A program made the translations under genes and the position numbers. Below, in pieces: positions 43,580-52,480 of a stretch of 64,000 bases of DNA; the first letter of the stretch is position 1; each line of letters opens with the position of its first letter. The stretch is taken from NCBI GenBank assembly GCA_015060225.1, contig SUYX01000004.1, positions 29,174-93,173 of the forward strand. The letters run 5' to 3'. The notes beneath the pieces were generated by a model. The model saw only the letters and a list, made by a program, of their open reading frames with translations. It was not told the DNA's origin and did no database searches. Source of the DNA: Bacteroidales bacterium. GTDB lineage: Bacteria > Bacteroidota > Bacteroidia > Bacteroidales > UBA932.

Positions 43580-44446
43580 ATGCGCCTTTCAATTGAAATA
43601 GATGCGGAATCCGGCTTCTGTTACGGGGTAATCAGAGCTGTTGAGAAGGCGGAGTTCCGTCTTAAGGAGAGTACAACTTTATACTCTCTGGGTTCCATTG
43701 TACACAACAACTCAGAGTTGGATAGGCTTAACAAGATTGGTCTTCAGGTGATTGATCATGAGCAGATGAAGCAGTTGTCGGATACTACTGTGTTGATAAG
43801 AGCCCATGGAGAACCTCCTGCCACATATGCACTCGCAGCAGAGCGCAATATTTCACTTATAGACTGCACTTGTCCGGTAGTGCTCAAACTCCAGGCCAGG
43901 ATAAAGGAGGCATATTCACAGCACAATGGCCAGATTGTAATCTTTGGAAAGATAGGACATGCTGAGGTGAACGGCCTTGTCGGGCAGGTGAATGGAGATG
44001 CCATAGTAGTTGACTCCATTGCCACCCTAAGCAAGATAGACTATACCCAACCAATACAGATATTCTCCCAGACCACAAAGGATCCCAAAGAGTATGAGGA
44101 GATTTGTGAAGCAATAAGGGAGAGGATAAAAATGCATGGGGGAAATCTGGAAAACTTCAAGATTCACAACACCATTTGCCGTCAGGTGGCCCATAGGCAC
44201 GCAAACCTTGTGGCATTTGCAAAGAAACACTCTGTGATAGTGTTCATAAGCGGCAAGGAGAGCTCCAACGGCAAGGTGCTGTACGATTTGTGCAAATCTG
44301 TGAATCTCCGTTCATATCACATACAGACAGTGGATCAAATAATCCCCCAGTGGTTCACTGAGGGCGATTCTGTTGGTATCTGCGGTGCTACCTCCACCCC
44401 TAAATGGCAGCTGGAGGGTGTGGCCAAAGCGCTTGCAGAATTATAA
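43580..44446 (+). CDS. ispH: 4-hydroxy-3-methylbut-2-enyl diphosphate reductase
   Basis: Last enzyme of the MEP isoprenoid pathway, producing IPP and DMAPP through a [4Fe-4S] cluster; 288 residues. The three cluster cysteines are Cys14 (GFCYGV), Cys98 (CTCPVV) and Cys200 (TICRQVAHR). The catalytic Glu/Thr region lies in FGKIGHAEVNGLVGQ, and GATSTPKWQLEGV closes the protein. Presence shows this organism uses the MEP rather than the mevalonate route. Confidence 0.96.
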   Translation: MRLSIEIDAESGFCYGVIRAVEKAEFRLKESTTLYSLGSIVHNNSELDRLNKIGLQVIDHEQMKQLSDTTVLIRAHGEPPATYALAAERNISLIDCTCPVVLKLQARIKEAYSQHNGQIVIFGKIGHAEVNGLVGQVNGDAIVVDSIATLSKIDYTQPIQIFSQTTKDPKEYEEICEAIRERIKMHGGNLENFKIHNTICRQVAHRHANLVAFAKKHSVIVFISGKESSNGKVLYDLCKSVNLRSYHIQTVDQIIPQWFTEGDSVGICGATSTPKWQLEGVAKALAEL

Positions 44447-44462
44447 CCGGTTTTTTTTATTT

Positions 44463-44583
44463 ACGTTGTCTTTTTGTATAAAAGATTGTAAATCAAATGT
44501 ATAAAAAATAAGGTTTGCATCGGAAATGCAAACCTTATTTTTTATAATGTTAATAATCAGTAAGTTGTACAAAAAGACAACGT
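44463..44583. repeat. 121-bp nested palindrome
   Basis: Outer arms are a perfect 16-bp inverted repeat, ACGTTGTCTTTTTGTA (44463-44478) with its complement at 44568-44583. Inside, at equal distance of 21 bases on each side, is a perfect 21-bp hairpin (44500-44520 with 44526-44546, loop CGGAA). The right arm includes the first base of the transglutaminase stop codon. It may be a small mobile element or an unusually large bidirectional terminator. Confidence 0.85.
44500..44546. terminator. bidirectional terminator between ispH and transglutaminase gene
   Basis: Perfect 21-bp stem with an A tract on the left arm and a T tract on the right, loop CGGAA, between two convergent genes. Confidence 0.8.
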
Positions 44584-46007
44584 TACAGATACTCAACATC
44601 CATGTTGTAGCTCCAACGTCCGAAGTAGAGGTTCTCGCCTCTCCATTCAACCTCTCCGCGCTGGAAGTCAACGGTCTCGCTTCTGAGATGGTTCTTTGTA
44701 GGGAAGAAATCTCCTGAGTAGTCATCGTTTACATAGTATCTGTAGGCGTCAATACCTCCAAGATAGAAGTGTGCTACATCATCATTTCCGTCTGGCATGC
44801 GGCCGAATGACTGGTCAACCGGTACCCAGCCTATCCCTTCAAAGTATGCCTGTGCCCAGTCATGAAGGTTGATTTCACCAGGGTGGAGCATCCATCCGCT
44901 CTGCCATTTTGCAGGGATGCCGGCGTAGCGGGCCATTGTTATGAAGGTAAGTCCTACCTGGCCGCAGTCTCCGTGGTTGTTGGCAAGTACATAAGAAGGG
45001 ATGTTTTCAATTGTAGAGTATTCCCTTGCGCTTGCCCATGGATAATTCTTGCAGATGTAGTCAAAGATTATCCTTGCTTTGTTGTATGGGTTTGTTTCAC
45101 CTGCAAGAAGGCTGTCGGTGAGTCTCTTTATTTCAGGGGTGAATATTATATGAGTCTCACGCTCTGCAGTGTATTTTTTGTACAGTTCAGATTCTGTGTT
45201 GTAAGGTTTTACATCTTCAGGACCAAAGTTGAACCAGTGGTCTGCAACTTCAAGTTCCAATTCATAACCGAATGTGATGGCACTGTCCTTGATTGATTTT
45301 GCCTCCATGTAGATGCTCTTGTGCTCGTATTTGTCGGGAGAAATGATGTAATCCTGGTTGGTGGTTGAGAGGAGTTTCACATTTTTGCTGCGGTTGAACT
45401 CCCTTGGGTATGGCAGCCATACGCGGATCATCTCACCCTCAGGTACCTCGTTGGGTTTTACGGTAATTGAGTAGTTGATCCTGAATTTTTTTGGTTTGCT
45501 GAAGTTCTCAATTTTGTTTTTTGCGGAGGTTGCTACAACTGTAGGGATGTAGTCTGCAAGGAAGAGGTCAAGTTCATCTGATTGTCTTCCCTTTACATCC
45601 CAGTGTGCCTGGGCCTCAGCGTCAATTCTGAAAAGGTTTCTCGGTGCGTTGCGGAAGTATCTTTTTTCTCCGTCAATCATCATGCATTCAAGGGCGCCTG
45701 ATGCCTCCCATTTGGCAATCTGCTGAGGGGTTACATTGGGAATAACTTTCTTTATGTATGCCATTACTGTGGTGTCAACTTTGGAGAAATCCTTGCGGAT
45801 ACGGTGCATTGTCTGGATTTTTGCATCCAGGTCCCAAACCTCTCCAGGGGTGAGTTCTTCAGTTGCAATTTTAAGTTTGATCATCTGCTCTGCCTGGGTG
45901 AAATTTCCCTCCTTTATGGCAGTTTCAATGCTTTCATCTGTAATTTGTGGCATCTGGCATGCGTAAACGGCAAATGCAAGTGCCAATAGTGCAAATAGTC
46001 TTTTCAT
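44583..46007 (-). CDS. transglutaminase-like lipoprotein
   Basis: 474-residue lipoprotein (start MKRLFALLALAF at 46007, lipobox VYAC, Cys17); an ATG at 46031 would add eight residues ahead of the signal peptide. The C-terminal half carries a transglutaminase-like cysteine-protease fold with catalytic Cys in NNHGDCGQVGLTFI, His in NLHDWAQAYF and Asp in WVPVDQSFG. The N-terminal half has a beta-sandwich part (RINYSITVKPNEVPEGEMIR). Such proteins are generally envelope proteases or peptidoglycan-related; the substrate is unknown. Alone between two terminators. Confidence 0.85.
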   Translation of the reverse strand: MKRLFALLALAFAVYACQMPQITDESIETAIKEGNFTQAEQMIKLKIATEELTPGEVWDLDAKIQTMHRIRKDFSKVDTTVMAYIKKVIPNVTPQQIAKWEASGALECMMIDGEKRYFRNAPRNLFRIDAEAQAHWDVKGRQSDELDLFLADYIPTVVATSAKNKIENFSKPKKFRINYSITVKPNEVPEGEMIRVWLPYPREFNRSKNVKLLSTTNQDYIISPDKYEHKSIYMEAKSIKDSAITFGYELELEVADHWFNFGPEDVKPYNTESELYKKYTAERETHIIFTPEIKRLTDSLLAGETNPYNKARIIFDYICKNYPWASAREYSTIENIPSYVLANNHGDCGQVGLTFITMARYAGIPAKWQSGWMLHPGEINLHDWAQAYFEGIGWVPVDQSFGRMPDGNDDVAHFYLGGIDAYRYYVNDDYSGDFFPTKNHLRSETVDFQRGEVEWRGENLYFGRWSYNMDVEYL

Positions 46008-46092
46008 GATATGGTGTGTTTGTTGTTTCAAATGAAAGAAGCCGTCCCCTCACGGAAACGGCTATAAAGATATAAATAATTTCTTATAAAAA

Positions 46093-46659
46093 TTATCTTA
46101 CACGCTCACCGTAGCTTCTGTCCTCAACTTTTACGCGTATTTTCTCGCCCTGGTTGATGAATAGAGGAACCATGATTCTTGCACCTGTCTCAAGGGTACA
46201 CTCTTTCTGTGCGTTTGTGGAAGCGGTGTCACCTTTAACTGCAGGCTCTGTGTAGGTAACCTCAAGCTCAACGAACTGTGGAAGCTCGCAAGTAAGGCAT
46301 CTCTCCTCGTCTGCAAGGAACATCATCTCTACATACTGGCCCTCTTTCATAAGGTCTGCATTATCTACAAAATCCTCCTCAAGGTGAATCTGCTCAAATG
46401 TCTCATTGTGCATGAAGTTGTAACCTGTCTCATCTTTGTAAAGGAACTGGTAAGGTCTTCTCTCTACAGTGATGATCTCAATTTTCTCACCTGCACTGAA
46501 GGTGTTCTCAAGGATTTTACCGTTCTCAAGGTTTCTGAATTTGGTTTTTACAAAAGCAGGACCTTTACCTGGTTTTACGTGTTGGAAATAAATCAACTGA
46601 CAAGGTTTTCCATTGTAGTTGAAGAACAATCCGTTTTTAAAATCTGCAGTAGTTGCCAT
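46093..46659 (-). CDS. efp: elongation factor P
   Basis: 188-residue, tRNA-shaped factor that rescues ribosomes stalled on polyproline. Three beta-barrel domains; the domain-I loop HVKPGKGPAFVKT carries Lys32 at the position modified in many species. C-terminal signature TGARIMVPLFINQGEKIRV. No modification enzyme (EpmA, EarP, YmfI) is in the window. Transcribed from a near-perfect promoter just upstream. Confidence 0.96.
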   Translation of the reverse strand: MATTADFKNGLFFNYNGKPCQLIYFQHVKPGKGPAFVKTKFRNLENGKILENTFSAGEKIEIITVERRPYQFLYKDETGYNFMHNETFEQIHLEEDFVDNADLMKEGQYVEMMFLADEERCLTCELPQFVELEVTYTEPAVKGDTASTNAQKECTLETGARIMVPLFINQGEKIRVKVEDRSYGERVR

Positions 46660-46700
46660 ATAAATTGTCTATAAATTATTGTTTTCCTTTTTTAGCGGTG

Positions 46701-46731
46701 CAAATATAAATACAACTTCCCAATTATCAAA
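46701..46731 (-). promoter_or_regulatory. efp promoter, perfect Bacteroides consensus
   Basis: Minus strand: TTTG (46731-46728), 19-bp spacer, TATATTTG (46708-46701). Both elements and the spacing match the consensus; leader to the ATG about 35 nt. Confidence 0.75.
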
Positions 46732-46748
46732 AAATCAGTGGATGCCAA

Positions 46749-49700
46749 TCAGTTCTTCTGTTCTCCTCCCGACGATGCCGAGAATGAAGACGGTGTTGTG
46801 CCGTACAATGCAACAAAGTGCTTGCGGAATGTTGGCACATCGTTGTAACCTACCAGTTCCGCTACCTCCTGGATGCCGTATTTCCTGGTCTTGAGCAGTT
46901 GGGCAGCCTGTTTGAGACGTACTGTACGCACCACCTCAATAATGGTGAATCCTGTTATCTGTTTAACTTTCCTGTAAAGGGTAGGCTGGCTCATGAAAAG
47001 CATGCTGGCAAGTTCCTTTACATTAAAGTCCGGGTTCTGGATATTTGCAATAACCAGTTCGTTTATTTTAATTATCAGCGGATCTTCCTCTGCTTTATGG
47101 CTTTCAATTTCTTCCAATGATTCACTGGTTGATGTAAGCCGTTTTGAATATATCTGCTTGAGTTCACCCCTTCCCTTTACCAGTTGCCTTACTTTGGCCC
47201 TAAGTATCTCAGGGTTGAACGGTTTGGTTATGTAGTCATCTGCCCCAAGGTCAAATCCTTTGATTATATCCTCTTCTCCTGTAAGTGCAGTGAGCAGAAC
47301 CACAGGTATGTGGCATGTGGTGGCATTCTCCTTAATTATGCGGAGAACTTCATATCCGTCCATTACAGGCATCATTACATCTGTAAGGATAAGGTTAGGA
47401 ATCTCCTCTGTTGCAATCTTCAATCCTTCCTCACCATTCTCTGCAAACAGTACGTTGTATTGTTTGCCGAACATAACTTTCATATAGAGCCTGATATCCG
47501 GATTGTCTTCAATTACAAGCAATTTTATTTTTCCCTGCTGAGGGTCATCACCATCTTCCTCCATACTCAGATCTACGGAAGATTCATCAACAATGATGCT
47601 TGCAAGGGCCTCCTGTTCGTTTTCTGCTATTATTGGTTCAACAATTTCAACATTGTCTGTCCCTTTCCAGTCCTCTTTTGTGAGGAACGGAAGATACAGT
47701 GAAACTTCCAGCCCGTTTTCAACGCTCTCCTTAAAGATTACATCACCCTTGTGCATTGTTGCTATGTATTGCAGCAATTGCCACCCGAGGAGTTTCTGGT
47801 TTATGGCATCATCATAATCTTTGCATAGACTGAATTTTCTGTCTTCCTGAATCTTGGCAATCTTCTTTGTCCTTATTACAAAAATGCAGAAGTTGGTGCC
47901 GCCTATTGTCTCCTCTTTGAGTTCAAGCCACATTTCCCCTGAATACTCAAGGTATTGGAGGGCGTGTACAAGGAGACTTCTGAGAAGGAAGCTTATACGG
48001 GTACGGTCTACCCAAAGGATCTTCTCTGAACGTTTGTCCTTGTCGAAATATACCCTTACCGTACTTGTATTGAAGATTTCTCTTAACGGTGAAACAGTAG
48101 AATTGGAAATCTTGCTTATTTCATAAGGGGCAACCTTGTATATTTCATCCTTTTCCAACAGGAACAGGTCTTCAAGTCGGGTGCAGATCTCATGTACTAT
48201 AACACTGTTGAGAAGTGCTATGTTGGATTTGAGTTTTACATCCTCATTCAGGGATACATTTTGTGCTATCTCTCTAAGAGGGGCAATTATCAAAGAAATA
48301 GGGGTTCTGAGGTTCTGTACAATCTCGTGTCTGAGCCTGCTGCGCAACAAAGCCCTTTCCTCCCTCTGGTTGTGTTCGTCTATTTTAAGCAGTAACTTGT
48401 TTTCCATTGCGGAAAGATTCTTCCTGTTGCGCAATCTCAGCAGTACAAATATGTAACTGAGAATTGTGAGGGCCAGAAGTGCAGTAACTGATATGGCAAT
48501 TCCCCAGAAACTGAAAATCCACAATGGTTTTATTGTAAAATCCATCTTTGTGATGGGAGGTTCCTGGTCGGTAATGTGGGGATTCCTAAGTTCAAGTGTG
48601 TATTTCCCCTGTTTCAGATCCTTAAGTTCAACACAGTTGCCATATGTGGATTTCCACTCGTTGTCTATTGGGAGAAGCCGGTATTCAATTTTGCTTGAAC
48701 TTGCCCCGAACCTCATGTCACTTACATATATGTGAAGATTGTTCTCGTTATGCCTGAATTGGAGTTCTCCGTTGAATGAATGGGGCGTATCGCTCCTCAG
48801 TGTCCTGTAGTTCACCTCCAGGTCTGATATTGTAAGTTCCCTGTTGGTAACCCAATTCTTTATGTCATCGGGAAAGAAATACACCAGACCGTTGGATGTT
48901 GCCCATAACAGTTCTCCATCCCTCAATCTGTATACATCATGGAAACTCTCCTGCAGTTCGTATAGATATGACTCAAGTGTCTCGTTGTTGACCATCACTA
49001 CTCCCGATGCGGTTCCCAGCCATGTACATCCCCCTTCATCATCGGTGATGCAGTATATATGTCCGCTTGAATAGTCCCTGTGGAGCATAAGTGTTTCAAT
49101 AACCTCTCCTGTACGTGGATCTATATGTATTGTCTTGTCCTCGTATGATGCGTACAGCTGGTTGAATTTGTTTACATGAAGGTCGAGAACCTTGTTTGCC
49201 GCTACTCCAACACCGGTTTCAAAGCCTGAGGTGAGGTTAATCTGTTCCCCCTCCTGTACAGCCTTATGGACGCCGCGTTCGGTTCCAAGCCACATTGTTC
49301 CGCCGCCATCCTGGCATATTGCCGTAATTTCACCTGTATTACCGGTATTTGGCATGAAGGCAATGAGATCTTTTGAATAGGCATCATATACAAACAGACC
49401 GTTGTCTGCTGCAATCCATAATTTGTTTCTGGTGTTCAGATAGATGGCATTGATGTTTTCTGCTGGATACGGTTTGCCCTCCTTGCGGTATCCAATTCCA
49501 AAAGTTTCGGATTTATTCTCCGTAGGGCTCAACTTGATTATGTTTCCATTGCTGTCACCAAACCATAAGTTTCCGTAATTGTCATGGTATTGGACATATC
49601 TTCCCTCCTTGTATCCTTCCCATTGTTCAAGATGCATTCTTGAGGATAATTGGTTGGATGTGCTTCTGAATATGCCTTTTGTATCGGTGGTTATCCATAT

Positions 49701-50774
49701 ATAACCGTTTATATCCTGGCTGAGGCCATTTATTGACTTGATATCGGATGGTATTTCAATATGCTTTATCCTTTCACCCCTGAATGAGATTTTCATCAGG
49801 CCCCTTCCTGTGATACCAACCCACAAAACCTGGTTCCTGTTGTCATAATAAAGTTCATTTATGCTGTTTCTGAAAATTCTGGCATATGGGGCCATATTGT
49901 CAAACAGGCCTAATGAACTATGGGCTGATGTCAGATAATCCTTTTTTTCAAATGTCAATACTGATATGGAATTCCAGGTGGCGTAAATGAATCTTTTGTC
50001 ATCAACTTTCTGTATGTCAACAAGGGGGTCAGAGGTCTTAAGTGTGACACTTTTGCCTGATGATTTGTCCAGACACACCGGCATTATTGACGGACCATAT
50101 ATTATAAGGTAGTTGTCAAATGTCTTTATGTTCCCTATCAGGTTGCTGTTGCTTATACCCAACGAAGCTGTCGGGATAATCTTCTTTTTCCCGGATGCAG
50201 GGGTGTAGATGACAATCTCTCCTTTATGAAGAATGTATAACGAGTTTCTGTCGCTGAATACCCTCTTGACAGGGTGGCTGAACGGTACTGTTTCTGCATG
50301 TATCTCTATGGCGGAATCGTTGTATGTTATAGCAAGATGTACCAGTTCTGTTCCCGACAGGGCATACATTTCTCCATCCAGGATGGCGAAATCCTTGAGG
50401 GTTTGCAGATATTCAGGTTTTTCTCCTGTAACAGGTATCTCTTTCCCATGGTATGTGTCAAAGCATACGGGTGCTATAAAACTGTTGGACCAGCACCATA
50501 GCAGAGAATCCTTCAGCTGATAAATTTTGGTTACAAAACTGCCCCCGGCTTCAGAGAACGGATAGTGGCGGAAATTTACTCCGTCGCTTCTGGTCAGTCC
50601 TATGTCGGTCCCCAGCCACAGGTAACCTTCCTTATCCTGGAATATTGCGGTGACAGTATTGTTGTTCAGACCGTCATCTTTACTGTATAACTTGTATTTG
50701 GGCTGGTTAAAGAACCCGAATACAAAAAACTCATTGCATATTGTAAATGCAATGAGCAGGAGAAATTTTTTCAT
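46749..50774 (-). CDS. hybrid two-component system protein with degenerate kinase
   Basis: 1341 residues in HTCS order: signal peptide, a periplasmic two-component beta-propeller (repeats such as GYLWLGTDIGL, NLWFGDSNG, MWLGTERGV), a Y_Y_Y-type domain (about 670-745), membrane helix at about 751-779, histidine-kinase region, receiver with Asp1132 (LTDVMMP) and a C-terminal AraC-type helix-turn-helix (NVKELASMLFMSQPTLYRKV). The dimerisation box reads IVQNLRTP where active kinases have SHELRTP: the phospho-accepting His is Gln820. The ATPase part lacks the DxGxG and GxG boxes. It probably regulates the fimbrial locus opposite. Downstream of a small lipoprotein gene by 60 bases. Confidence 0.9.
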   Translation of the reverse strand: MKKFLLLIAFTICNEFFVFGFFNQPKYKLYSKDDGLNNNTVTAIFQDKEGYLWLGTDIGLTRSDGVNFRHYPFSEAGGSFVTKIYQLKDSLLWCWSNSFIAPVCFDTYHGKEIPVTGEKPEYLQTLKDFAILDGEMYALSGTELVHLAITYNDSAIEIHAETVPFSHPVKRVFSDRNSLYILHKGEIVIYTPASGKKKIIPTASLGISNSNLIGNIKTFDNYLIIYGPSIMPVCLDKSSGKSVTLKTSDPLVDIQKVDDKRFIYATWNSISVLTFEKKDYLTSAHSSLGLFDNMAPYARIFRNSINELYYDNRNQVLWVGITGRGLMKISFRGERIKHIEIPSDIKSINGLSQDINGYIWITTDTKGIFRSTSNQLSSRMHLEQWEGYKEGRYVQYHDNYGNLWFGDSNGNIIKLSPTENKSETFGIGYRKEGKPYPAENINAIYLNTRNKLWIAADNGLFVYDAYSKDLIAFMPNTGNTGEITAICQDGGGTMWLGTERGVHKAVQEGEQINLTSGFETGVGVAANKVLDLHVNKFNQLYASYEDKTIHIDPRTGEVIETLMLHRDYSSGHIYCITDDEGGCTWLGTASGVVMVNNETLESYLYELQESFHDVYRLRDGELLWATSNGLVYFFPDDIKNWVTNRELTISDLEVNYRTLRSDTPHSFNGELQFRHNENNLHIYVSDMRFGASSSKIEYRLLPIDNEWKSTYGNCVELKDLKQGKYTLELRNPHITDQEPPITKMDFTIKPLWIFSFWGIAISVTALLALTILSYIFVLLRLRNRKNLSAMENKLLLKIDEHNQREERALLRSRLRHEIVQNLRTPISLIIAPLREIAQNVSLNEDVKLKSNIALLNSVIVHEICTRLEDLFLLEKDEIYKVAPYEISKISNSTVSPLREIFNTSTVRVYFDKDKRSEKILWVDRTRISFLLRSLLVHALQYLEYSGEMWLELKEETIGGTNFCIFVIRTKKIAKIQEDRKFSLCKDYDDAINQKLLGWQLLQYIATMHKGDVIFKESVENGLEVSLYLPFLTKEDWKGTDNVEIVEPIIAENEQEALASIIVDESSVDLSMEEDGDDPQQGKIKLLVIEDNPDIRLYMKVMFGKQYNVLFAENGEEGLKIATEEIPNLILTDVMMPVMDGYEVLRIIKENATTCHIPVVLLTALTGEEDIIKGFDLGADDYITKPFNPEILRAKVRQLVKGRGELKQIYSKRLTSTSESLEEIESHKAEEDPLIIKINELVIANIQNPDFNVKELASMLFMSQPTLYRKVKQITGFTIIEVVRTVRLKQAAQLLKTRKYGIQEVAELVGYNDVPTFRKHFVALYGTTPSSFSASSGGEQKN

Positions 50775-50834
50775 CAGGTTATTGCATTATTGCAACAAAG
50801 ATAATGTTTTTAGTTGAATAATGCCGGTAGATTT

Positions 50835-51434
50835 CTATAATGTATATGTATAATTTGAAACCTGTAATTTGGGCTGGTATTTGCCGGTTATTGCAACAGG
50901 TATTTTGTAGTAGCCAAGTACTCCGTCTTCTCCAGCTATTTTAAGATAAATGTCGCTTGAAGACTTGAATTTGAAGTCTTCAGGACTTGTCTTGTCAGAC
51001 TCGAAGCTGAATCCTCCAACTTTCCAGAGAATCTTGTCAAGTGTGCAGCCTGAATCATATCCATTATAGAATAGTGATCCGTCATCATAAGAAGTTATGT
51101 GCAGTTCTATGGAGAAAGAATACTTGTTGTCTATGGTCTGTTTCATGAGAAGATCCCAAAGATGGGCGTCCCCTTTATCGTGAGTGCTAACTTCCAGTTC
51201 TTCTGTGGCATTTTTATGAGAGCGCAATGATTTTAGTATATTCTCTGCCTCTGACATTGTAATTGCAGGGAGAGAAGCGACCTCTGCAGGTGCATTTGAT
51301 ATATTAAGGGCGTTGTACTCAGTTTCAAGAACACTTTTTGTGACCATCTCCTCATCAGGGGTAATTAGTTCAGTTGAGCATGATGCCAGAGTAAAAATGA
51401 ATAAAGCCGCAAAAAATAAGTTTCTTGTTTTCAT
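50835..51434 (-). CDS. hypothetical lipoprotein, co-transcribed with the HTCS
   Basis: Unrecognised 199-residue lipoprotein (lipobox LASC, Cys19). After an acidic N-terminal region the second half looks beta-rich (KYSFSIELHITSYDDGSLFY, YYKIPVAITGKYQPKLQV). It is read from a perfect consensus promoter and lies 60 bases ahead of the hybrid sensor, so it may be an envelope input protein for it. It could also be a small fimbria-related subunit; no fimbrillin signature is visible. Confidence 0.7.
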   Translation of the reverse strand: MKTRNLFFAALFIFTLASCSTELITPDEEMVTKSVLETEYNALNISNAPAEVASLPAITMSEAENILKSLRSHKNATEELEVSTHDKGDAHLWDLLMKQTIDNKYSFSIELHITSYDDGSLFYNGYDSGCTLDKILWKVGGFSFESDKTSPEDFKFKSSSDIYLKIAGEDGVLGYYKIPVAITGKYQPKLQVSNYTYTL

Positions 51435-51490
51435 AGTGCCAATTTTTAAAAATTAAACTTTTTTGAAAGATTTTCCACTTACACCCAGTG

Positions 51491-51521
51491 CAAAGGTATG
51501 TATTTAATTCATCCTGCCAAA
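51491..51521 (-). promoter_or_regulatory. promoter of lipoprotein-HTCS operon, perfect consensus
   Basis: Minus strand: TTTG (51521-51518), 19-bp spacer, TACCTTTG (51498-51491). Leader to the lipoprotein ATG about 50 nt. Confidence 0.75.
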
Positions 51522-51525
51522 TTTT

Positions 51526-51557
51526 TTATGAACAAAATACGACCCTTATGAACAAAA
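51526..51557. promoter_or_regulatory. tandem 12-bp direct repeats, candidate AraC-type site
   Basis: TTATGAACAAAA occurs twice (51526-51537, 51546-51557), exactly 20 bp apart, starting four bases upstream of the -33 element of the divergent promoter. Looser versions follow to about 51610 (motifs ending ACCCAT/ACCCC). Direct repeats at about two helical turns are the usual binding form of AraC-type domains such as the HTCS output. The rest of the gap (51558-51805) shows nothing else recognisable. Confidence 0.45.
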
Positions 51558-51811
51558 CCCATACGATTGACGAAAATACCCATGCATGATGAATGATATA
51601 CCCCTCATACTCAATATGATAGGTGAATAATTCATGTTGGTACAAGCTGTATTTTCTTGGGGTATGAAATGGCTTTTTGGACAAGTTTTTTCAAGCGGCT
51701 GACAGTAGAGAAGCATTGGGAAATTTTTCATTTTTCAGGAAAATTGCGGTTTGGAAAAATTACCTATCAATAAAGATGTAATTGCCATTCCTGCGCTTTT
51801 TTTTGTTGCTG

Positions 51812-51819
51812 TACTTTTG
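51812..51819 (+). promoter_or_regulatory. -7 promoter element of the fimbrial operon
   Basis: TACTTTTG matches TAnnTTTG, 58 bases before the DUF3575 ATG. No -33 TTTG at the right distance, as would suit an activator-dependent promoter. Confidence 0.45.
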
Positions 51820-51877
51820 CAACACATGAAAACCGGAAACGATTAACTAACATTTAAATTTTGAAGGAGTGAAAATT

Positions 51878-52462
51878 ATGTTATTAAAAAAATCAATTTT
51901 AATGGCGTTGGGATTATTTGCCTCTACATGCCTATTCGGACAGGTTGCATTAAAAACTAATGTACCTATGGATGCGCTTCTTATCCCCAATGTGGGACTT
52001 GAAGTAGGTATTGCACAAAAATGGACGTTGGATGTGCCACTTTATTTCAGCCCGTTCAGTTACAAATCTGGAAAGGATGGAGTAGGGGACAAGATGCTCA
52101 AGTTGGGTATGCTTTCTCCAGAGTTGAGGTACTGGCTTTGCGACAAGTTTAACGGTCATTTCTTTGGTGCCCATGTTATGGCAGGAGTTTTTAAGACTAC
52201 TGGCATAGATCTCCCTTTCTCACCACTCAAGGATTTGGGAACATACCGCTATAAAGGAAGCTTTTATGGCGCTGGTGTAAGTTGGGGACACCAGTGGATT
52301 TTGAGCAAGCATTGGAATCTTGGTCTTAATCTCGGTCTTGGGTATGCATATGTGGATTGGGAAAAGTATGAATGCGAAGATTGCGGGGACAGATTACCTG
52401 ATGGAAAGGACCACTATTTTGGACCTACCAAGGCTGCAATTAACTTGATTTATGTATTCTAA
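51878..52462 (+). CDS. DUF3575 outer-membrane-type protein
   Basis: 194 residues, signal peptide ending FGQ (about 1-21), then a beta-rich protein resembling a small outer-membrane barrel (VALKTNVPMDALLIPNVGLE, WTLDVPLYFSPF, ending INLIYVF with the terminal Phe typical of outer-membrane proteins). Matches the DUF3575 family found next to fimbrillin genes in Bacteroidales. Start: an AAGGAG at 51864-51869 lies eight bases before ATG 51878, better than the upstream GTG at 51869. Followed 18 bases later by DUF3868. Confidence 0.8.
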   Translation: MLLKKSILMALGLFASTCLFGQVALKTNVPMDALLIPNVGLEVGIAQKWTLDVPLYFSPFSYKSGKDGVGDKMLKLGMLSPELRYWLCDKFNGHFFGAHVMAGVFKTTGIDLPFSPLKDLGTYRYKGSFYGAGVSWGHQWILSKHWNLGLNLGLGYAYVDWEKYECEDCGDRLPDGKDHYFGPTKAAINLIYVF

Positions 52463-52480
52463 CTTTAAAAAATTGAAATC

